In this document: positions 63,108 through 64,000 of the stretch, one piece after another | Layout: every line of letters begins with the position of its first letter | Position numbering within the stretch: position 1 is the first letter of the stretch | Source of the DNA: Neostapfia colusana | Lineage: Eukaryota; Streptophyta; Magnoliopsida; Poales; Poaceae | NCBI GenBank assembly: GCA_030760725.1 | Contig: JASWHV010000003.1 | Coordinates: 115,042,153 to 115,106,152, forward strand | DNA: 64,000 bases | Reading direction: 5' to 3' | Notes under the pieces: model-generated | Seen by the model: only the letters and a program-made list of their open reading frames with translations | Database searches by the model: none | Told to the model about the DNA's origin: nothing | Made by a program: the position numbers and the translations under genes

Positions 63108-64000
63108 GAGCTCGAGCTGCTCCTTGGCTTGGAAGCTTGACTGCTAGGGAAAGGGAAGCCACCTTTTTGCTTCGTCAATATATAGATGTCGCAGAACTGC
63201 TCCACGTGGTCCAGACACGGCAGGCCTCGTACCATCTCCATGGCACTGAGCCGGTTTAGGGCCTCAAAGTGAAGGTGCTCAAGACACTCGTGCCACTGGA
63301 ACGCCTCATCGCCCCGACGAGCAACAAGGCAGAGGGGTTGTGCTACCTGCACGTTGAGGACGTAGAGTCGATTGGTGCCTATGGTTACCTTGGCAAGAAG
63401 GCAACGATGGCAATCCCAAATCCTCATGACTCCGTCCTTAATCTCCATGCGCGAACTGTTCTCCTCCAACTGTCCCAGGCTGATGATAGTTTCTCAACGC
63501 GGGGATGTTGTAGACTCTGATGAGCAGCCAATGCTCACCATACTCGGCAGTGAAGATGATGGAACCGACACCCTTGATCTCCACGTGGAGGCGTCCCCAA
63601 ACTTTACGGAACCTCGAACATTGGGGTCAATCTTGTCAAGGCACCACCCGTCAATCTTGTCGTTGCTCGAGCCGTCACCACAGAAGGCGTGTGCTCTCGA
63701 CTCATCAAGGTGGAGGAGGGCCGTTGCGGCCGATGCCACTGGAGGTAGCTCGACGCTTGCGTGTGCGAGAAGTAGAGTCGATTCCACCTGTGTGACATGG
63801 GCCTAGCCGCGTCGTGGCTCTCGACACTCCTTAGCCCAATGACTAAGCTTGCCATAGTTGCGGCAGACGTCGTCTTGTGCTGGCTTGTGGTTGCTGGCGG
63901 CGCCGCCCTGGACGCATTTGTAGGCGCCACCCTCGACACATCCTTGTGCCCCGACCTAGGCACCTCCGCGCACCTTGCCATGCTTGCGACCGTCTGTCGA
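63080..64000 (-). pseudogene. Gag end, protease and GAG-pre-integrase of the second copia element
   Basis: 63469-63080 holds the GAG-pre-integrase block (GTNRLYVLNV, WHECLEHLHFEALNRLSAM, then the FCDIYILTKQK zinc part). 63787-63494 holds a protease remnant (DGWCLDKID, then VRGSVKFGDAS) in which the usual D-S/T-G triad is lost. Near 63820-63860 a degenerate CCHC-like knuckle (GKLSHWAKEC) marks the end of gag. The element continues past 64000. Confidence 0.82.

Larger units (their letters stand above)
60257..64000 (-). mobile_element. Second Ty1/copia element, reverse strand, runs off the window
   Basis: Left end is an LTR of about 307 bp (60257-60563) related to the solo LTR at 52161. Then, on the minus strand, RNase H, RT, integrase, protease/GAG-pre-integrase, and the gag C-terminus, reaching the window end. 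It lies inside the LINE fragment, within the intron after chromomethylase exon 14. All coding parts are degenerate. The right LTR and target duplication are not visible. Confidence 0.9.

Overview
This is nuclear plant DNA. A grass, probably panicoid, fits best. The window has a chromomethylase gene with a GC-rich first exon and AT-rich introns. It also has several-kilobase LTR retrotransposons stacked inside one another, an Ac/Ds-type hAT element, and an Au-type SINE. The grass call is inference from family knowledge; no database was searched.

Left block, 1-48160: almost entirely nested transposable elements. The substrate is a cluster of long LTRs of one Ty3/gypsy family (called B here): copy 1 (1-737 + 23856-24933), copy 2 (24934-~28243), copy 3 (part of 28244-36670), and element B1 (38626-47076). 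Copy 1 was split by a chromodomain Ty3/gypsy element (family A, 738-23850, target duplication GGCCC). Element A was then split inside its reverse transcriptase by a reverse-strand Ty1/copia element (7346-17826). Copy 3 took two hAT elements (28399-28883 and 28925-29986, each with a perfect 8-bp duplication) and a solo family-A LTR (30029-33330, duplication CTTGG). B1 (LTR, gag and a truncated 3' LTR) lies inside a PIF/Harbinger transposase, whose halves are at 37871-38625 and 47082-47411. All the transposon genes are broken.

Right block, 48515-58316 and beyond: the one convincing host gene, a plus-strand CMT3/ZMET2-type chromomethylase. Fourteen exons can be placed (about 708 codons: basic tail, BAH domain, methyltransferase motifs with an inserted chromodomain). 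The last exons, with the C-terminal methyltransferase motifs, are not found before the window ends. Its introns carry TRIMs, LINE fragments, a solo copia LTR, a reverse-strand Au SINE and a MULE. After exon 14 come another LINE fragment and a reverse-strand copia element that runs off the end.

The least expected observation is inside the A and B LTRs. Both families carry leader splice donors, then a small acidic exon-like block between a TAG acceptor and a rare GC donor. After that come a last exon-like block that stays in phase to a stop codon and a polyadenylation signal. The gypsy ORF starts (orf0 and gag of A, gag of B1) each sit directly after an AG acceptor-like site. Together these suggest that the elements use spliced transcripts.
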